Below are positions 26,067 through 33,899 of a stretch of DNA of 64,000 bases, in pieces. Below the pieces are notes generated by a model, which was not told the DNA's origin, ran no database searches, and saw only the letters and a list, made by a program, of their open reading frames with translations. The DNA lies in contig NZ_JACVMU010000001.1 of NCBI RefSeq assembly GCF_014529985.1, positions 372,001 to 436,000 of the forward strand, read 5' to 3'. Position numbers and translations under genes: made by a program. The stretch is from Leucobacter sp. cx-42. GTDB taxonomy: Bacteria > Actinomycetota > Actinomycetes > Actinomycetales > Microbacteriaceae. The first letter of the stretch is position 1. Each line of letters begins with the position of its first letter.

Positions 26067-27239
26067 ATGGAACTCCAGAAAACTGACGTTCTCGTCATCG
26101 GCACCGGCGCTGTTGGCTCGATGGCGCTCTGGCAGCTGAGCAAGCGCGAAGGGCTCGACGTTGTCGGCATCGAGCAGTACGGCCGCGTACACTCGCACGG
26201 CTCGTACGCTGGTGAGTCACGCGTGTTCCGCACCGCGGTGCACGAGGGTGGCACCTACGTGCGCATGATCCAGCGCTCGCGCACGCTCTGGCGCGAACTC
26301 GAAGCAGACTCGGGCCGCGACATCTACACCGAGGTCGGCTGCTTGAGCATCGCTCCCGCAGACTTCCCCGACCTGCAGGTCGCGCTCGGCACCGTCAAGG
26401 AATTCGATCTCCCGCACCGTGTGCTCTCGGCAGAGGAATTGCGCGCGGAATACCCGCAGCACATCATCAGCGATGACGACATCGCCCTCTTCGATGAGCA
26501 GGGCGGCGGGCTGCGCCCCGAGGTCGCTGTCATGAGCGCCCTCGACGTTGCTGAGCGCAACGGAGCACGCCTGTTCTTCAACACCGAGGTCATCGGCATT
26601 GAAGAGCGTGCAGATGGTGTTGTCGTGCGCACCACGCAGGGCTCGTGGCTCACCCAGTCGGTAGTCGTCGCGTCGGGTTCGTGGTCGACGCGCCTCTCAC
26701 CCGAGCTCGACGAGCTGCTTCGCTTGCAGGTGCTCGGCCTCACCTGGTTCATGCCCCGCGACCCCGCGGCGTTTGTGCCAGACAAGTTCCCCGTGTTCCT
26801 GCGCGACGCTGGCCCCGTGCACTTCTTCGGCGCCCCGAGCTTCGACGGCTATGCGTTCAAGGCGTGCACGAACCCGGAGTGGCCGGTGTTCCGCGACGTT
26901 GCTGAGGTGCCGAAGCACCACACCCGCGAGGAGCTCATCAAGATCGGCCAGCGCGCAGCAGAGCTGTTCGACGGCATCAACCCAGAGCCCGTACGCGAGA
27001 GCGTGCATCACTGCGCCTACACGCCTGACCGCCTGCCCGTCGTAGACCGCAGCGAGAGCGGCCGCGTCGTGACGCTGACTGGCCTGTCGGGACACGGCTT
27101 CAAGTTCGCTCCGCAGATCGGCGAGTGGGCCGCACAGCTCGTCACGGGCGAAGACAACACCATCGACCCGCGCTTCGCGCTGGCCGCTCACATGGAGCGC
27201 CTCGCGAAGACCGGGCCGTACACCGGCGGTGGCCACTAG
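26067..27239 (+). CDS. solA: N-methyl-L-tryptophan oxidase / monomeric sarcosine oxidase-like FAD oxidase
   Basis: 390 residues, the normal length for MSOX/MTOX. The N-terminal VLVIGTGAVGSMALWQLSKR binds FAD, followed by HSHGSYAGESRVFRTA near residue 42 (the R-x-x-R-like flavin contact). The C-terminal HHCAYTPDRLPVVD retains the cysteine that carries covalent 8-alpha-S-cysteinyl FAD in the family, and TGLSGHGFKFAPQIGE closes the flavin site. It would oxidise a secondary or aromatic amine to an aldehyde, ammonia or amine, and H2O2. It is last in the permease-TetR-cyclodeaminase series and is followed by a strong terminator. Confidence 0.85.
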   Translation: MELQKTDVLVIGTGAVGSMALWQLSKREGLDVVGIEQYGRVHSHGSYAGESRVFRTAVHEGGTYVRMIQRSRTLWRELEADSGRDIYTEVGCLSIAPADFPDLQVALGTVKEFDLPHRVLSAEELRAEYPQHIISDDDIALFDEQGGGLRPEVAVMSALDVAERNGARLFFNTEVIGIEERADGVVVRTTQGSWLTQSVVVASGSWSTRLSPELDELLRLQVLGLTWFMPRDPAAFVPDKFPVFLRDAGPVHFFGAPSFDGYAFKACTNPEWPVFRDVAEVPKHHTREELIKIGQRAAELFDGINPEPVRESVHHCAYTPDRLPVVDRSESGRVVTLTGLSGHGFKFAPQIGEWAAQLVTGEDNTIDPRFALAAHMERLAKTGPYTGGGH

Positions 27240-27290
27240 TAAGGGAGTCCGGGCTGCGCCCGGGGCTTTCGTCGGGGCAATTTTTGCCTC

Positions 27291-27359
27291 GGTATGAAAT
27301 CGACCTTCGGTAAGACGAATTCTGCTGTTTTCGTCTTACCGAAGGTCTTTTTGCATACC
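27291..27359 (+). terminator. Intrinsic terminator within a 58-bp palindromic element (family B, copy 1)
   Basis: GACCTTCGGTAAGACGAA (27302-27319) and TTCGTCTTACCGAAGGTC (27330-27347) form a perfect 18-bp stem followed by TTTTT, with outer GGTATG/CATACC bases also able to pair. The core 27296-27353 is 58 bp, starts GAAATCGACC and has GTTTTCGTCT at a fixed offset. The same length and words recur at 30373-30430. Confidence 0.85.
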
Positions 27360-27518
27360 CACGGTGAGTGGTTTCCGGCCTGCACCCCAAGGCTTTGTGT
27401 GCGCCACTTCTCCGGGCAGAGCAGCATATGAGTCTGCCGCGGCGCGGCTATCGCCGTGCCTTGCCGATGGCGTGTTGGCTTGCGTCTGCTGTTGCCTGCG
27501 CGCCGGGCACAGTGTGAT

Positions 27519-27602
27519 TTGCCGTAAATATGTAATCGGCCGTAGACATGCAATTTGGAGCACAAAATACGCGATTGAGGGCAGAACGCATATCTACGGC
27601 AA
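27519..27602. repeat. 84-bp inverted-repeat element (family C, copy 2)
   Basis: It begins TTGCCGTAAATATG and ends CATATCTACGGCAA, with the same length and terminal words as 5686-5769. The arms are less well matched internally here than in copy 1. The 27360-27765 stretch around it has no convincing gene: it holds this element, a GC-rich segment and short GACCAGA/GACC-like repeats near 27713-27765. Confidence 0.7.
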
Positions 27603-27688
27603 ATCCCCGCCGCACCTTCCGCCCGTGCAGATTACACCGCGGCCAAAGCTCACCCGCAGCAATCTTGCCAAGGGCAAGGTTGGCCCAC

Positions 27689-27703
27689 GGCCAACCGCGG
27701 CAG
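27689..27703. repeat. 15-bp direct repeat, left copy
   Basis: GGCCAACCGCGGCAG is identical to 30341-30355. The two copies lie in the same orientation on either side of the HxlR-DoxX-MFS block. Confidence 0.6.
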
Positions 27704-27765
27704 TATTTGCTTGACCAGATCAGACCAGGACTGACCCAACCCGACCAGAACCGACCCTTCCCGTC

Positions 27766-28284
27766 CTATCGAGCGGAGGACGATTCATCCTGCGCATGGT
27801 CATATCGATCACGGAACGCGACAATTTCGGTTTGGTGAGTCAATGCCCATTCGGCAATTGCCATGACTGGTCCGACGAGCGTGCTCCCGAGTACGGTTGC
27901 TCGGTATTCGACACGAGGCGGAATCTCGGCATACACCGTCCGCTCGACGAGCCCGTCGCGTTCGAGCTGCCGCAGCGTGAAGGTGAGCATTCGCGACGAG
28001 ATACCCGGAGTCATCCGTTTAAGCTCAGTGAAACGGTAGGGGCCTTGCTGCAGCATGCCAATAAGCATCATGCTCCATTTATCACCCACGCGTGCAAGGA
28101 TCGACCGAAACACCTCGGCCTGTTGGTCATCGACCGCGCAAATATGTTGCATTCGCGGTTCATCATGCCCCGCTGACCTGACCAGCTGATGGTCGGAGGC
28201 TGCGCCCTCGGCGAACACCGCTGTCTCCCCACCAAGCTTGTTCGGCGTCTCTACGCCATACACCGTAACGTTTTGACCACTCAT
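27766..28284 (-). CDS. HxlR family transcriptional regulator
   Basis: 172 residues. A winged-helix HxlR domain occupies about residues 48-145 with FRSILARVGDKWSMMLIGML (the family W in a GDKW context), FTELKRMTPGISSRMLTFTL and LERDGLVERTVYAEIPPRVEY. The cysteine in HICAVDD, near the start of the domain, matches the position of redox- or quinone-sensing cysteines in many HxlR/YodB proteins. GGAAG five bases before the ATG at 28284 supports this start, although about 44 N-terminal residues are outside the family core and an ATG at 28152 is possible. It is divergent from DoxX/MFS. Confidence 0.88.
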   Translation of the reverse strand: MSGQNVTVYGVETPNKLGGETAVFAEGAASDHQLVRSAGHDEPRMQHICAVDDQQAEVFRSILARVGDKWSMMLIGMLQQGPYRFTELKRMTPGISSRMLTFTLRQLERDGLVERTVYAEIPPRVEYRATVLGSTLVGPVMAIAEWALTHQTEIVAFRDRYDHAQDESSSAR

Positions 28285-28423
28285 CAGTCTTCCATTTCCG
28301 CTTTAGTGAACCCATAGTCAGTCACACGGGAGTAACTCAGTCACGTTGCAGTGCCTGCCACCCCGTAACCGATACTTACTCACTGTACCTCAGTTACATT
28401 TAGTTACTTATGGAGTAGACGCA
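28285..28423. promoter_or_regulatory. Divergent promoter/operator region of the HxlR and DoxX-MFS genes
   Basis: This 139-bp spacer contains repeated GTAACT / AGTTAC half-sites (for example near 28330, 28391 and 28401, the last two as CAGTTACATTTAGTTACT). HxlR dimers bind spaced inverted repeats of this kind, so these are the likely autoregulatory and target sites. Which half-sites pair up is not settled by the sequence. Confidence 0.4.
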
Positions 28424-28786
28424 GTGCTCGTTCTTTCAATCATCACCTGGGTGCTCTCAGGAATCCTCGCGTTCATGTTCCTGATGGCCGGCGGCATGAA
28501 GCTCGCAAAGCCGCACGCAGACATGCCAATGCCTACATTGCAGGAGCTCAGCCCCGGCAGCGTGAAGTTCATTGGAGCCGCTGAAGTTCTTGGCGCCATC
28601 GCCGTGATTGTGTTCCCACTCATCGGGTTCGTCGCCATTCTCGGGCCAATCGCTGCTATTGGTCTGGCAGTCATCCAGTTCCTCGCAGTGTTCGCCCACC
28701 GCCGCTTCAAAGAGCCCTTCTACATGAACATCATTCTCATGCTGCTTGGAATCACTGTTGCTGTTCTTTGGTTCGTGACACTGTGA
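28424..28786 (+). CDS. DoxX family membrane protein
   Basis: 120 residues with four hydrophobic helices: WVLSGILAFMFLMAGGMKL, AEVLGAIAVIVFPLIGFVA, LGPIAAIGLAVIQFLAVFA and IILMLLGITVAVLWFVTL. The conserved GxMKL segment after TM1 is typical of DoxX/DoxX-like proteins, often linked to redox stress or detoxification. The start is GTG at 28424, 8 nt after GGAG; the frame is open for 26 further codons upstream, which would cover the regulatory spacer. Its TGA overlaps the GTG of the MFS gene by 4 bp. Confidence 0.82.
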   Translation: MLVLSIITWVLSGILAFMFLMAGGMKLAKPHADMPMPTLQELSPGSVKFIGAAEVLGAIAVIVFPLIGFVAILGPIAAIGLAVIQFLAVFAHRRFKEPFYMNIILMLLGITVAVLWFVTL

Positions 28787-30243
28787 GCGAGCACTCGTCT
28801 GGGGCATTCGCCCCAGAACATCCCCTGCCTGCCACTGGTGCTAACACCGCTCACGTCAGCAGCACCAAAGCGATCTGGCTTCTCCTCGGTGCAGCATTTG
28901 TCACGATCCTGAATGAAACCGTGATGGGCGTGGCACTCCCGCATCTCACGGCCGACCTCGGCATCACGTTGAACGCCGCGCAGTGGACGACAACGGCATT
29001 CATGCTCACGATGGCAATCGTGATCCCCACAACGGGCTATCTCCTGCAGCGTTTCACCACACGTCAAATCTTCACGCTCGCCATGTCGCTGTTCACCGCA
29101 GGCACGTTACTCGGAGCACTCGCTCCAACCTTCCCACTACTACTCGTCGCTCGGGTCATTCAGGCAGGCGGCACGGCAATGATGATGCCAATGCTGATGA
29201 CCACGATCATGGCGCTCATCCCAGCGGAATCACGTGGCCGATTTATGGGACGAATCACCATTGTCATGGCGGTCGCGCCTGCGCTTGGCCCGACCGTGTC
29301 GGGGCTCATTCTCAACGCTTTCTCGTGGCGCGCGCTGTTCTGGTTCGTCCTGCCGATTTCATTGGCGATGCTGCTCATAGGCTTCTTGCGGTTGCCCAAC
29401 GTTGGCGAGACCCAAAAAACGCAGTTTGATGCAATTTCCATCCCACTTTCAGCTCTCGGCTTCGGTGGGCTTGTGTACGGGTTCTCAACCATCGGATCTG
29501 GCAACGCAGACGGCCTGTTAACCGGCGGACTTGTGCTTGCTGCAGGCATCATCGGACTCGCACTATTCGTTTGGCGTCAACTAGTACTTCAGCGTGCAAA
29601 TCGAGCGCTCCTTGACCTCAGAGTATTTGCCTCACGGCCATTTGCGCTCTCGTTGTCGCTTGTGACGATCATGATGGCAGCGATGTTTGGAACGCTCATT
29701 CTGCTTCCAATTTATCTTCAGAATGTACTCGGCCTCGATCCCGTAGCTACGGGGCTCACCATGCTTCCCGGCGGCCTCATTATGGGGCTTATCGCTCCAC
29801 TTGTTGGTCGTCTCTTCGACCGCTACGGGCCACGCCCTCTTGTCATTCCCGGTTCAATGTTGGCGAGTGCCGTACTGTGGTCGCTTACCCAGCTCACCGA
29901 GAACACCTCGCCGATTTTCGTCACCGCGGCCCATATTGGACTGTCCCTTGGGCTCGCGATGATGATGACTCCGCTGATGACGAGTGCACTCGGCTCGCTT
30001 ACTCCGCAGCTCTACTCACACGGATCAGCAACCGTTGGCGCAGTGCAACAGGTGGCCGGCGCCATTGGAACAGCCCTGTTTGTAACGGTGCTCGGCGTGC
30101 GGTCAGCAAGTTCAGCTGCATCAGGAGCAAGCGCCATTGCCGCAAGCGCTGACGGTATTGCGTTCGCGTTTCTGATCGGCGCGATGCTCTCAGTTCTCGC
30201 GGTAATTGGTGCCTGGTTCGTGAAGCGAACCCCAACTCAGTAA
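28783..30243 (+). CDS. MFS transporter, DHA2 (EmrB/QacA) drug:H+ antiporter family
   Basis: 486 residues with about 14 hydrophobic helices. It has the DHA2 motifs LNETVMGVALPHLTADLGIT in TM1 (a motif D-like region) and ARVIQAGGTAMMMPMLMTTI in TM4, and GRFMGRITIVMAVAPALGPT around TM5 (motif C). It is an exporter of hydrophobic compounds or antiseptics. The GTG at 28783 overlaps the DoxX stop, so the two are translationally coupled and presumably induced together when the divergent HxlR repressor senses its signal. Confidence 0.88.
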   Translation: MSEHSSGAFAPEHPLPATGANTAHVSSTKAIWLLLGAAFVTILNETVMGVALPHLTADLGITLNAAQWTTTAFMLTMAIVIPTTGYLLQRFTTRQIFTLAMSLFTAGTLLGALAPTFPLLLVARVIQAGGTAMMMPMLMTTIMALIPAESRGRFMGRITIVMAVAPALGPTVSGLILNAFSWRALFWFVLPISLAMLLIGFLRLPNVGETQKTQFDAISIPLSALGFGGLVYGFSTIGSGNADGLLTGGLVLAAGIIGLALFVWRQLVLQRANRALLDLRVFASRPFALSLSLVTIMMAAMFGTLILLPIYLQNVLGLDPVATGLTMLPGGLIMGLIAPLVGRLFDRYGPRPLVIPGSMLASAVLWSLTQLTENTSPIFVTAAHIGLSLGLAMMMTPLMTSALGSLTPQLYSHGSATVGAVQQVAGAIGTALFVTVLGVRSASSAASGASAIAASADGIAFAFLIGAMLSVLAVIGAWFVKRTPTQ

Positions 30244-30340
30244 TCTGCATCCGCCTCCCATAGCCATCACGTAACTAGGTGATACCGTCAGCGAGCTACT
30301 GGCAACGCAAAGCACTCAACCCACAGCACGACTAGCCAAA

Positions 30341-30355
30341 GGCCAACCGCGGCAG
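30341..30355. repeat. 15-bp direct repeat, right copy
   Basis: GGCCAACCGCGGCAG, identical to 27689-27703 and in the same orientation, 98 bp after the MFS stop. Confidence 0.6.
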
Positions 30356-30370
30356 CGGTCGACCTCCACC

Positions 30371-30432
30371 TGGAAATCGACCGTCGTCAGCATGAAAACA
30401 GAAGTTTTCGTCTGGTTTTCGGTCGATTTCCA
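30371..30432. repeat. 58-bp palindromic element (family B, copy 2)
   Basis: TGGAAATCGACCG and CGGTCGATTTCCA pair perfectly (13 bp), and GAAAAC-AGAA-GTTTTC forms an inner hairpin. The core 30373-30430 aligns without gaps with 27296-27353 (GAAATCGACC, 21 bases, GTTTTCGTCT). It lies between convergent transporter genes. Confidence 0.7.
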
Positions 30433-30467
30433 GACGAGGGCGAAAAACGCAGCACACCGCGCACACA

Positions 30468-30502
30468 ACGGAGGCCCGGTGCGCAATGCACCGGGCCTCC
30501 GT
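30468..30502 (-). terminator. Perfect 15-bp stem-loop downstream of the MHS permease
   Basis: ACGGAGGCCCGGTGC and GCACCGGGCCTCCGT flank a 5-nt loop, 17 bp past the stop codon of the minus-strand permease gene. There is no T-run on the minus strand, but stem strength and position support termination. Confidence 0.7.
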
Positions 30503-30518
30503 CAAACAGTTCTCGAGA

Positions 30519-31898
30519 TTACGCGTTGTGCGCCTTCTCCCAGATGAAGTGACCCTTTTCCTGGATCTCTTCACTGTCGGGGTCGAGCGGAATGTCCGTA
30601 CGGTCACGCAGCAGCAGGGTCGCGATGAACGCGACGACGAGCACGCCGGCAATGTAGAACGCGACAGAGGATGCGCTGCCAGTGGTCTTCACGAGCCAGG
30701 TCGCAATCATCGGAGCGAACGCGCCACCGAGGATGGCACCAATCGCGTAGGTGATCGAGACGCCCGAGTAGCGGATCGAGGCGGGGAACAGCTCCGCAAA
30801 GTACGCCGCCTGCGGGCCGTACGTAAAGCCGTTACCGATCGCGAAGAGCGACAGACCGAGGAAGAGCAGCCAGACGTTGCCCGTGTTGACGAGCGGGAAC
30901 AAGATGAAGATGATCGCGAGGAACGCAATCCAGCCAATGACGTAGGTCTTCTTGCGGCCGATGCGGTCAGAGATCACCGCGGCGAAGTACGTAACTGCCA
31001 GCCACACAATCGAGGCGCCAGCGACAGCAAGCAGCACGGGAGTGCGTTCCATACCTACCAGGCCACCCTCTTCGATGGGGGTGGTTGCGTAGTTCTGGAT
31101 GTAGCCGCCAGTGGTCATGTAGCCAGCTGCGTTGTTGCCAGCAAAGGTGAATGCCGCGAAGAGCACGAGCAGCCAGTGCTTCTTGAAGAGCTGCGCTGCG
31201 GGAACCTTGGTCTGCTGCTTGCGCTCCGAGATCTCGGTGAAGACCGGGCTCTCTTCAACCGAGCGGCGCACCGCGAAACCAACGATGATGAGGACGATGC
31301 TCAGCAGGAACGGAATACGCCAGCCCCACTCAAGGAAGGCCTCGCCTGGTGAGATCACACCGGTCATGAGCGCGAGGACGCCCGATGCGAGCAGCAGGCC
31401 GATCGGCACACCGATCTGCGGGAACGCACCCATGCGGCCACGCTTGCCAGCGGGCGCGTGCTCGACAGCCATAAGCACTGCCGCACCCCACTCGCCACCG
31501 GTCGAGAGGCCCTGCAGCACGCGCAACAGCACGAGCAGCAGCGGTGCCGCGACGCCGATCTGCGCGTAGGTCGGCAGCACACCGATGAGGGTCGTTGCTG
31601 CGCCCATGAGGACCAGGGTGAGCACGAGCATCGACTTGCGGCCGAGACGGTCACCAAAGTGGCCGGCAAGGAACGCACCGAGCGGGCGGAAGAGGAAGCT
31701 GACGCCGACCGTGAAGAACGAAATGATGGTGCCGTATTCCGAACCGACGGGTTCGAAGAACAGCTTGTTAAAGACGAGTCCAGCTGCGCTGGCGTAGAGG
31801 AAAAAGTCGTACCACTCAATGGTGGTACCGATTACTGTGGCCGCGGCCACCTTGCGCAACTCGCGTTGTTGCGCCGGTGTGACAGCTGATGATGACAT
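30519..31898 (-). CDS. MFS transporter, metabolite:H+ symporter (MHS) family
   Basis: 459 residues, 12 helices. Typical MHS features are the start KVAAATVIGTTIEWYDFFLY, then PLGAFLAGHFGDRLGRKSML (loop 2-3), RVLQGLSTGGEWGAAVLM in TM4 and SDRIGRKKTYVIG in the second half. It is related to 2-oxoglutarate, shikimate and aromatic-acid permeases. It is divergent from the hpa operon and shares the ATCGTATACGAT operators, so it probably imports 3,4- or 4-hydroxyphenylacetate or a related acid. Shine-Dalgarno: GGAAGTCGGAG before the ATG. Confidence 0.88.
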   Translation of the reverse strand: MSSSAVTPAQQRELRKVAAATVIGTTIEWYDFFLYASAAGLVFNKLFFEPVGSEYGTIISFFTVGVSFLFRPLGAFLAGHFGDRLGRKSMLVLTLVLMGAATTLIGVLPTYAQIGVAAPLLLVLLRVLQGLSTGGEWGAAVLMAVEHAPAGKRGRMGAFPQIGVPIGLLLASGVLALMTGVISPGEAFLEWGWRIPFLLSIVLIIVGFAVRRSVEESPVFTEISERKQQTKVPAAQLFKKHWLLVLFAAFTFAGNNAAGYMTTGGYIQNYATTPIEEGGLVGMERTPVLLAVAGASIVWLAVTYFAAVISDRIGRKKTYVIGWIAFLAIIFILFPLVNTGNVWLLFLGLSLFAIGNGFTYGPQAAYFAELFPASIRYSGVSITYAIGAILGGAFAPMIATWLVKTTGSASSVAFYIAGVLVVAFIATLLLRDRTDIPLDPDSEEIQEKGHFIWEKAHNA

Positions 31899-32011
31899 CG
31901 TTGCTCCGACTTCCTTGTCTGGATGTGTGGTGAATGTGACAGCGCCCTATTGCCGCCACATTGCGGCGCCACCCAATTAGCGCCTGTGCGTACTGACCTC
32001 CAGAACTGGGG

Positions 32012-32023
32012 ATCGTATACGAT
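32012..32023. promoter_or_regulatory. GntR-type operator ATCGTATACGAT, copy 1
   Basis: A perfect 12-bp palindrome in the divergent spacer, 113 bp upstream of the MHS permease start. It is identical to the cores of 32161-32174 and 33853-33864. It fits an FCD-GntR regulator (T-N-G-T-x-x-A-C-type half-sites); the GntR gene at 35414 in the same operon is the probable ligand-responsive protein. Confidence 0.75.
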
Positions 32024-32160
32024 TCCAAACATCGTAAGACCGATCTTTCGCGGACGCAAATCACATTTCACGCATCTCCGGTCGGAGAAAATCCCTGTCC
32101 AGAACAGTGTTTAACTATCGAACAAATTTCCCCCTTTTCGAGCTGGCACAAGAGCCCGGG

Positions 32161-32174
32161 AATCGTATACGATT
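32161..32174. promoter_or_regulatory. GntR-type operator, copy 2 (14-bp perfect palindrome)
   Basis: AATCGTATACGATT lies 45 bp upstream of the hpaH start codon, where it could cover the promoter or transcription start. The remaining 321-bp divergent spacer (31899-32219) shows no gene. Confidence 0.75.
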
Positions 32175-32219
32175 TGAGCAAGTCTTACGCGGCAGCGCAG
32201 TCGCAGATTGGGAGGGCAC

Positions 32220-33005
32220 ATGCTCGAGCAGGCACAGATCAAGGCAATTGCAGAGGAATTGGTGCAGGCGGATCGCGACCGCACCATCCTCCCGAAGCTC
32301 ACCAGCCGCTACCCCGGCATGGTCATCGAAGACTCCTACGCCATTCAGAAAGAGTGGTCAGATCGCCGCATCGCAAATGGCGCGAAGCTCGTCGGCCACA
32401 AGATCGGCCTCACCTCGAAGGTGATGCAGGTTGCTACCGGCATTTCGGAGCCGGACTACGGCGTCATCCACGATGACATGGTGCACGAGTCGGGCGCCGT
32501 CATCGAGTTCGATCGCTTCTCGAACGTTCGCATCGAGGTCGAGCTCGCCTTCGTGCTTTCGAAGCCGCTCTCGGGTCCGAACGTCACCATCTTTGACGTG
32601 CTCGACGCGACCGCATACGTGGTTCCCGCACTCGAGATCCTCAACTCGCACCTCGAGCTCGAGGGTCGCACGATCGTTGACACCATCAGCGATAACGCCG
32701 CAATGGGCGCCATGGTCATCGGTGGCCGCCCGGTCAAGGTGGACGAGGTCGATCTCACCTGGGCAAAGGCACTCCTCTACCGCAACGAAACCATCGAAGA
32801 CTCGGGCGTCGCGGGTGCGATCCTTGGTCACCCCGCCCTCGGTGTCGCGTGGCTCGCAAACAAGCTCGCACAGCACGGTCAGTCGCTTGAAGCAGGCGAG
32901 ATCATTCTTGCTGGCTCGTTCACGAAGCCCATGTGGGTGGAGCGCGGCGACACCGTACACGCTGACTACGCAGAACTGGGATCGATCACGTGCCGATTCA
33001 TCTAA
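32220..33005 (+). CDS. hpaH: 2-oxohept-4-ene-1,7-dioate (OHED) hydratase
   Basis: 261 residues of the 2-keto-4-pentenoate hydratase family. Landmarks are KLVGHKIGLTSKVMQVATGI, then YGVIHDDMVHESGAVI, the metal-ligand region VRIEVELAFVLSKPL (Glu-x-Glu) and DNAAMGAMVIGGRPV. With Mg2+ it hydrates 2-oxohept-4-ene-1,7-dioate to the 4-hydroxy derivative, the substrate of HpaI. GGGAGG four bases before the ATG at 32220 fixes the start. It is the first gene of the homoprotocatechuate operon, under operator copy 2, and overlaps hpaI by 16 bp. Confidence 0.88.
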   Translation: MLEQAQIKAIAEELVQADRDRTILPKLTSRYPGMVIEDSYAIQKEWSDRRIANGAKLVGHKIGLTSKVMQVATGISEPDYGVIHDDMVHESGAVIEFDRFSNVRIEVELAFVLSKPLSGPNVTIFDVLDATAYVVPALEILNSHLELEGRTIVDTISDNAAMGAMVIGGRPVKVDEVDLTWAKALLYRNETIEDSGVAGAILGHPALGVAWLANKLAQHGQSLEAGEIILAGSFTKPMWVERGDTVHADYAELGSITCRFI

Positions 33006-33814
33006 GCCTCCCGGCGACGCTGACGCAGCGCCTCGCTGAGACCGCCCGCCCGCTTATCGGCCTGTGGGCCTGCGCCGGCAGCCCGATCACGGCTGAGATC
33101 GTCGCCGGCAGCGGCTGCGATTGGGTGCTACTCGACGCAGAGCACTCCCCCAACGGCCTCGAGTCGGTGCTCGCGCAGCTCTACGCGATGTCGGCCTACC
33201 CGGTAGCGCCGCTCGTGCGCCCGCCCTACGGCGACACCGTCACGATCAAGCAGTTCCTCGACCTTGGCGCACAGAACCTGCTCATTCCCATGGTCGACTC
33301 GGCAGCGCAGGCCGAGCAGATCGTGCGCGCGGTGCGCTACCCCGACGGTAGTGTCGGCGGCGGCGTCCGCGGAGTTGGCTCGGCGCTTGCGCGATCCGCC
33401 CGCTGGAATCGCGTCGAGGGATATCTGGGTCGCGCGTCCGAGACGATCAGTCTCACCGTACAGATCGAGTCGGCAGAGGCGGTTCGCAACGCGGCCGAGA
33501 TTCTTGCGATTGATGGCGTTGACGCGATCTTCATTGGGCCGTCCGATCTTGCTGCGTCGATGGGCTTGCTGGGCCAGCAGAACCACCCCGATGTCGTCGC
33601 GAATGTGCTCGACGTGATCGCGGCCGCCAAGGCTGCTGGCAAGCCGGTTGGCGTGAATGCCTTCGTGCGCGCGGATGCGGATCGATACATTGCGGCCGGC
33701 GCTTCCTTCGTCGCCGTCGGTGCAGATGTGGCAATTCTGGCTCGCCAGACTGAAGCGCTCGTTGACAGTTTCCGTGGGGATGACGGCGGATCCGCCCCTC
33801 GCGCGAGCTATTAG
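32990..33814 (+). CDS. hpaI: 4-hydroxy-2-oxoheptane-1,7-dioate (HHED) aldolase, HpcH/HpaI family
   Basis: 274 residues. A class II pyruvate aldolase with GLWACAGSPITAEIVAGSGCDWVLLDAEHSPN (recognised from CDWVLLDAEHSPN), VRPPYGDTVTIKQFLDLGAQ, metal ligands expected in TVQIESAEAVRNA (Glu) and GVDAIFIGPSDLAASMG (Asp). It cleaves HHED to pyruvate and succinate semialdehyde, the last step of the pathway. It starts with GTG inside the end of hpaH, giving translational coupling. The C-terminal ~15 residues are low in similarity to the family. Confidence 0.88.
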   Translation: MPIHLSLPATLTQRLAETARPLIGLWACAGSPITAEIVAGSGCDWVLLDAEHSPNGLESVLAQLYAMSAYPVAPLVRPPYGDTVTIKQFLDLGAQNLLIPMVDSAAQAEQIVRAVRYPDGSVGGGVRGVGSALARSARWNRVEGYLGRASETISLTVQIESAEAVRNAAEILAIDGVDAIFIGPSDLAASMGLLGQQNHPDVVANVLDVIAAAKAAGKPVGVNAFVRADADRYIAAGASFVAVGADVAILARQTEALVDSFRGDDGGSAPRASY

Positions 33815-33852
33815 CAAGCTCCCAGGATTTGTCATTTCACAAATCCACCCAG

Positions 33853-33864
33853 ATCGTATACGAT
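33853..33864. promoter_or_regulatory. GntR-type operator ATCGTATACGAT, copy 3
   Basis: The third identical palindrome, 35 bp before the ATG of the FAH-RraA fusion gene. Its presence inside the operon suggests a second, separately regulated promoter for the downstream genes. Confidence 0.75.
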
Positions 33865-33899
33865 AAGAAATATCATCAAGCAAAGAAGCAGAGGTTGTC

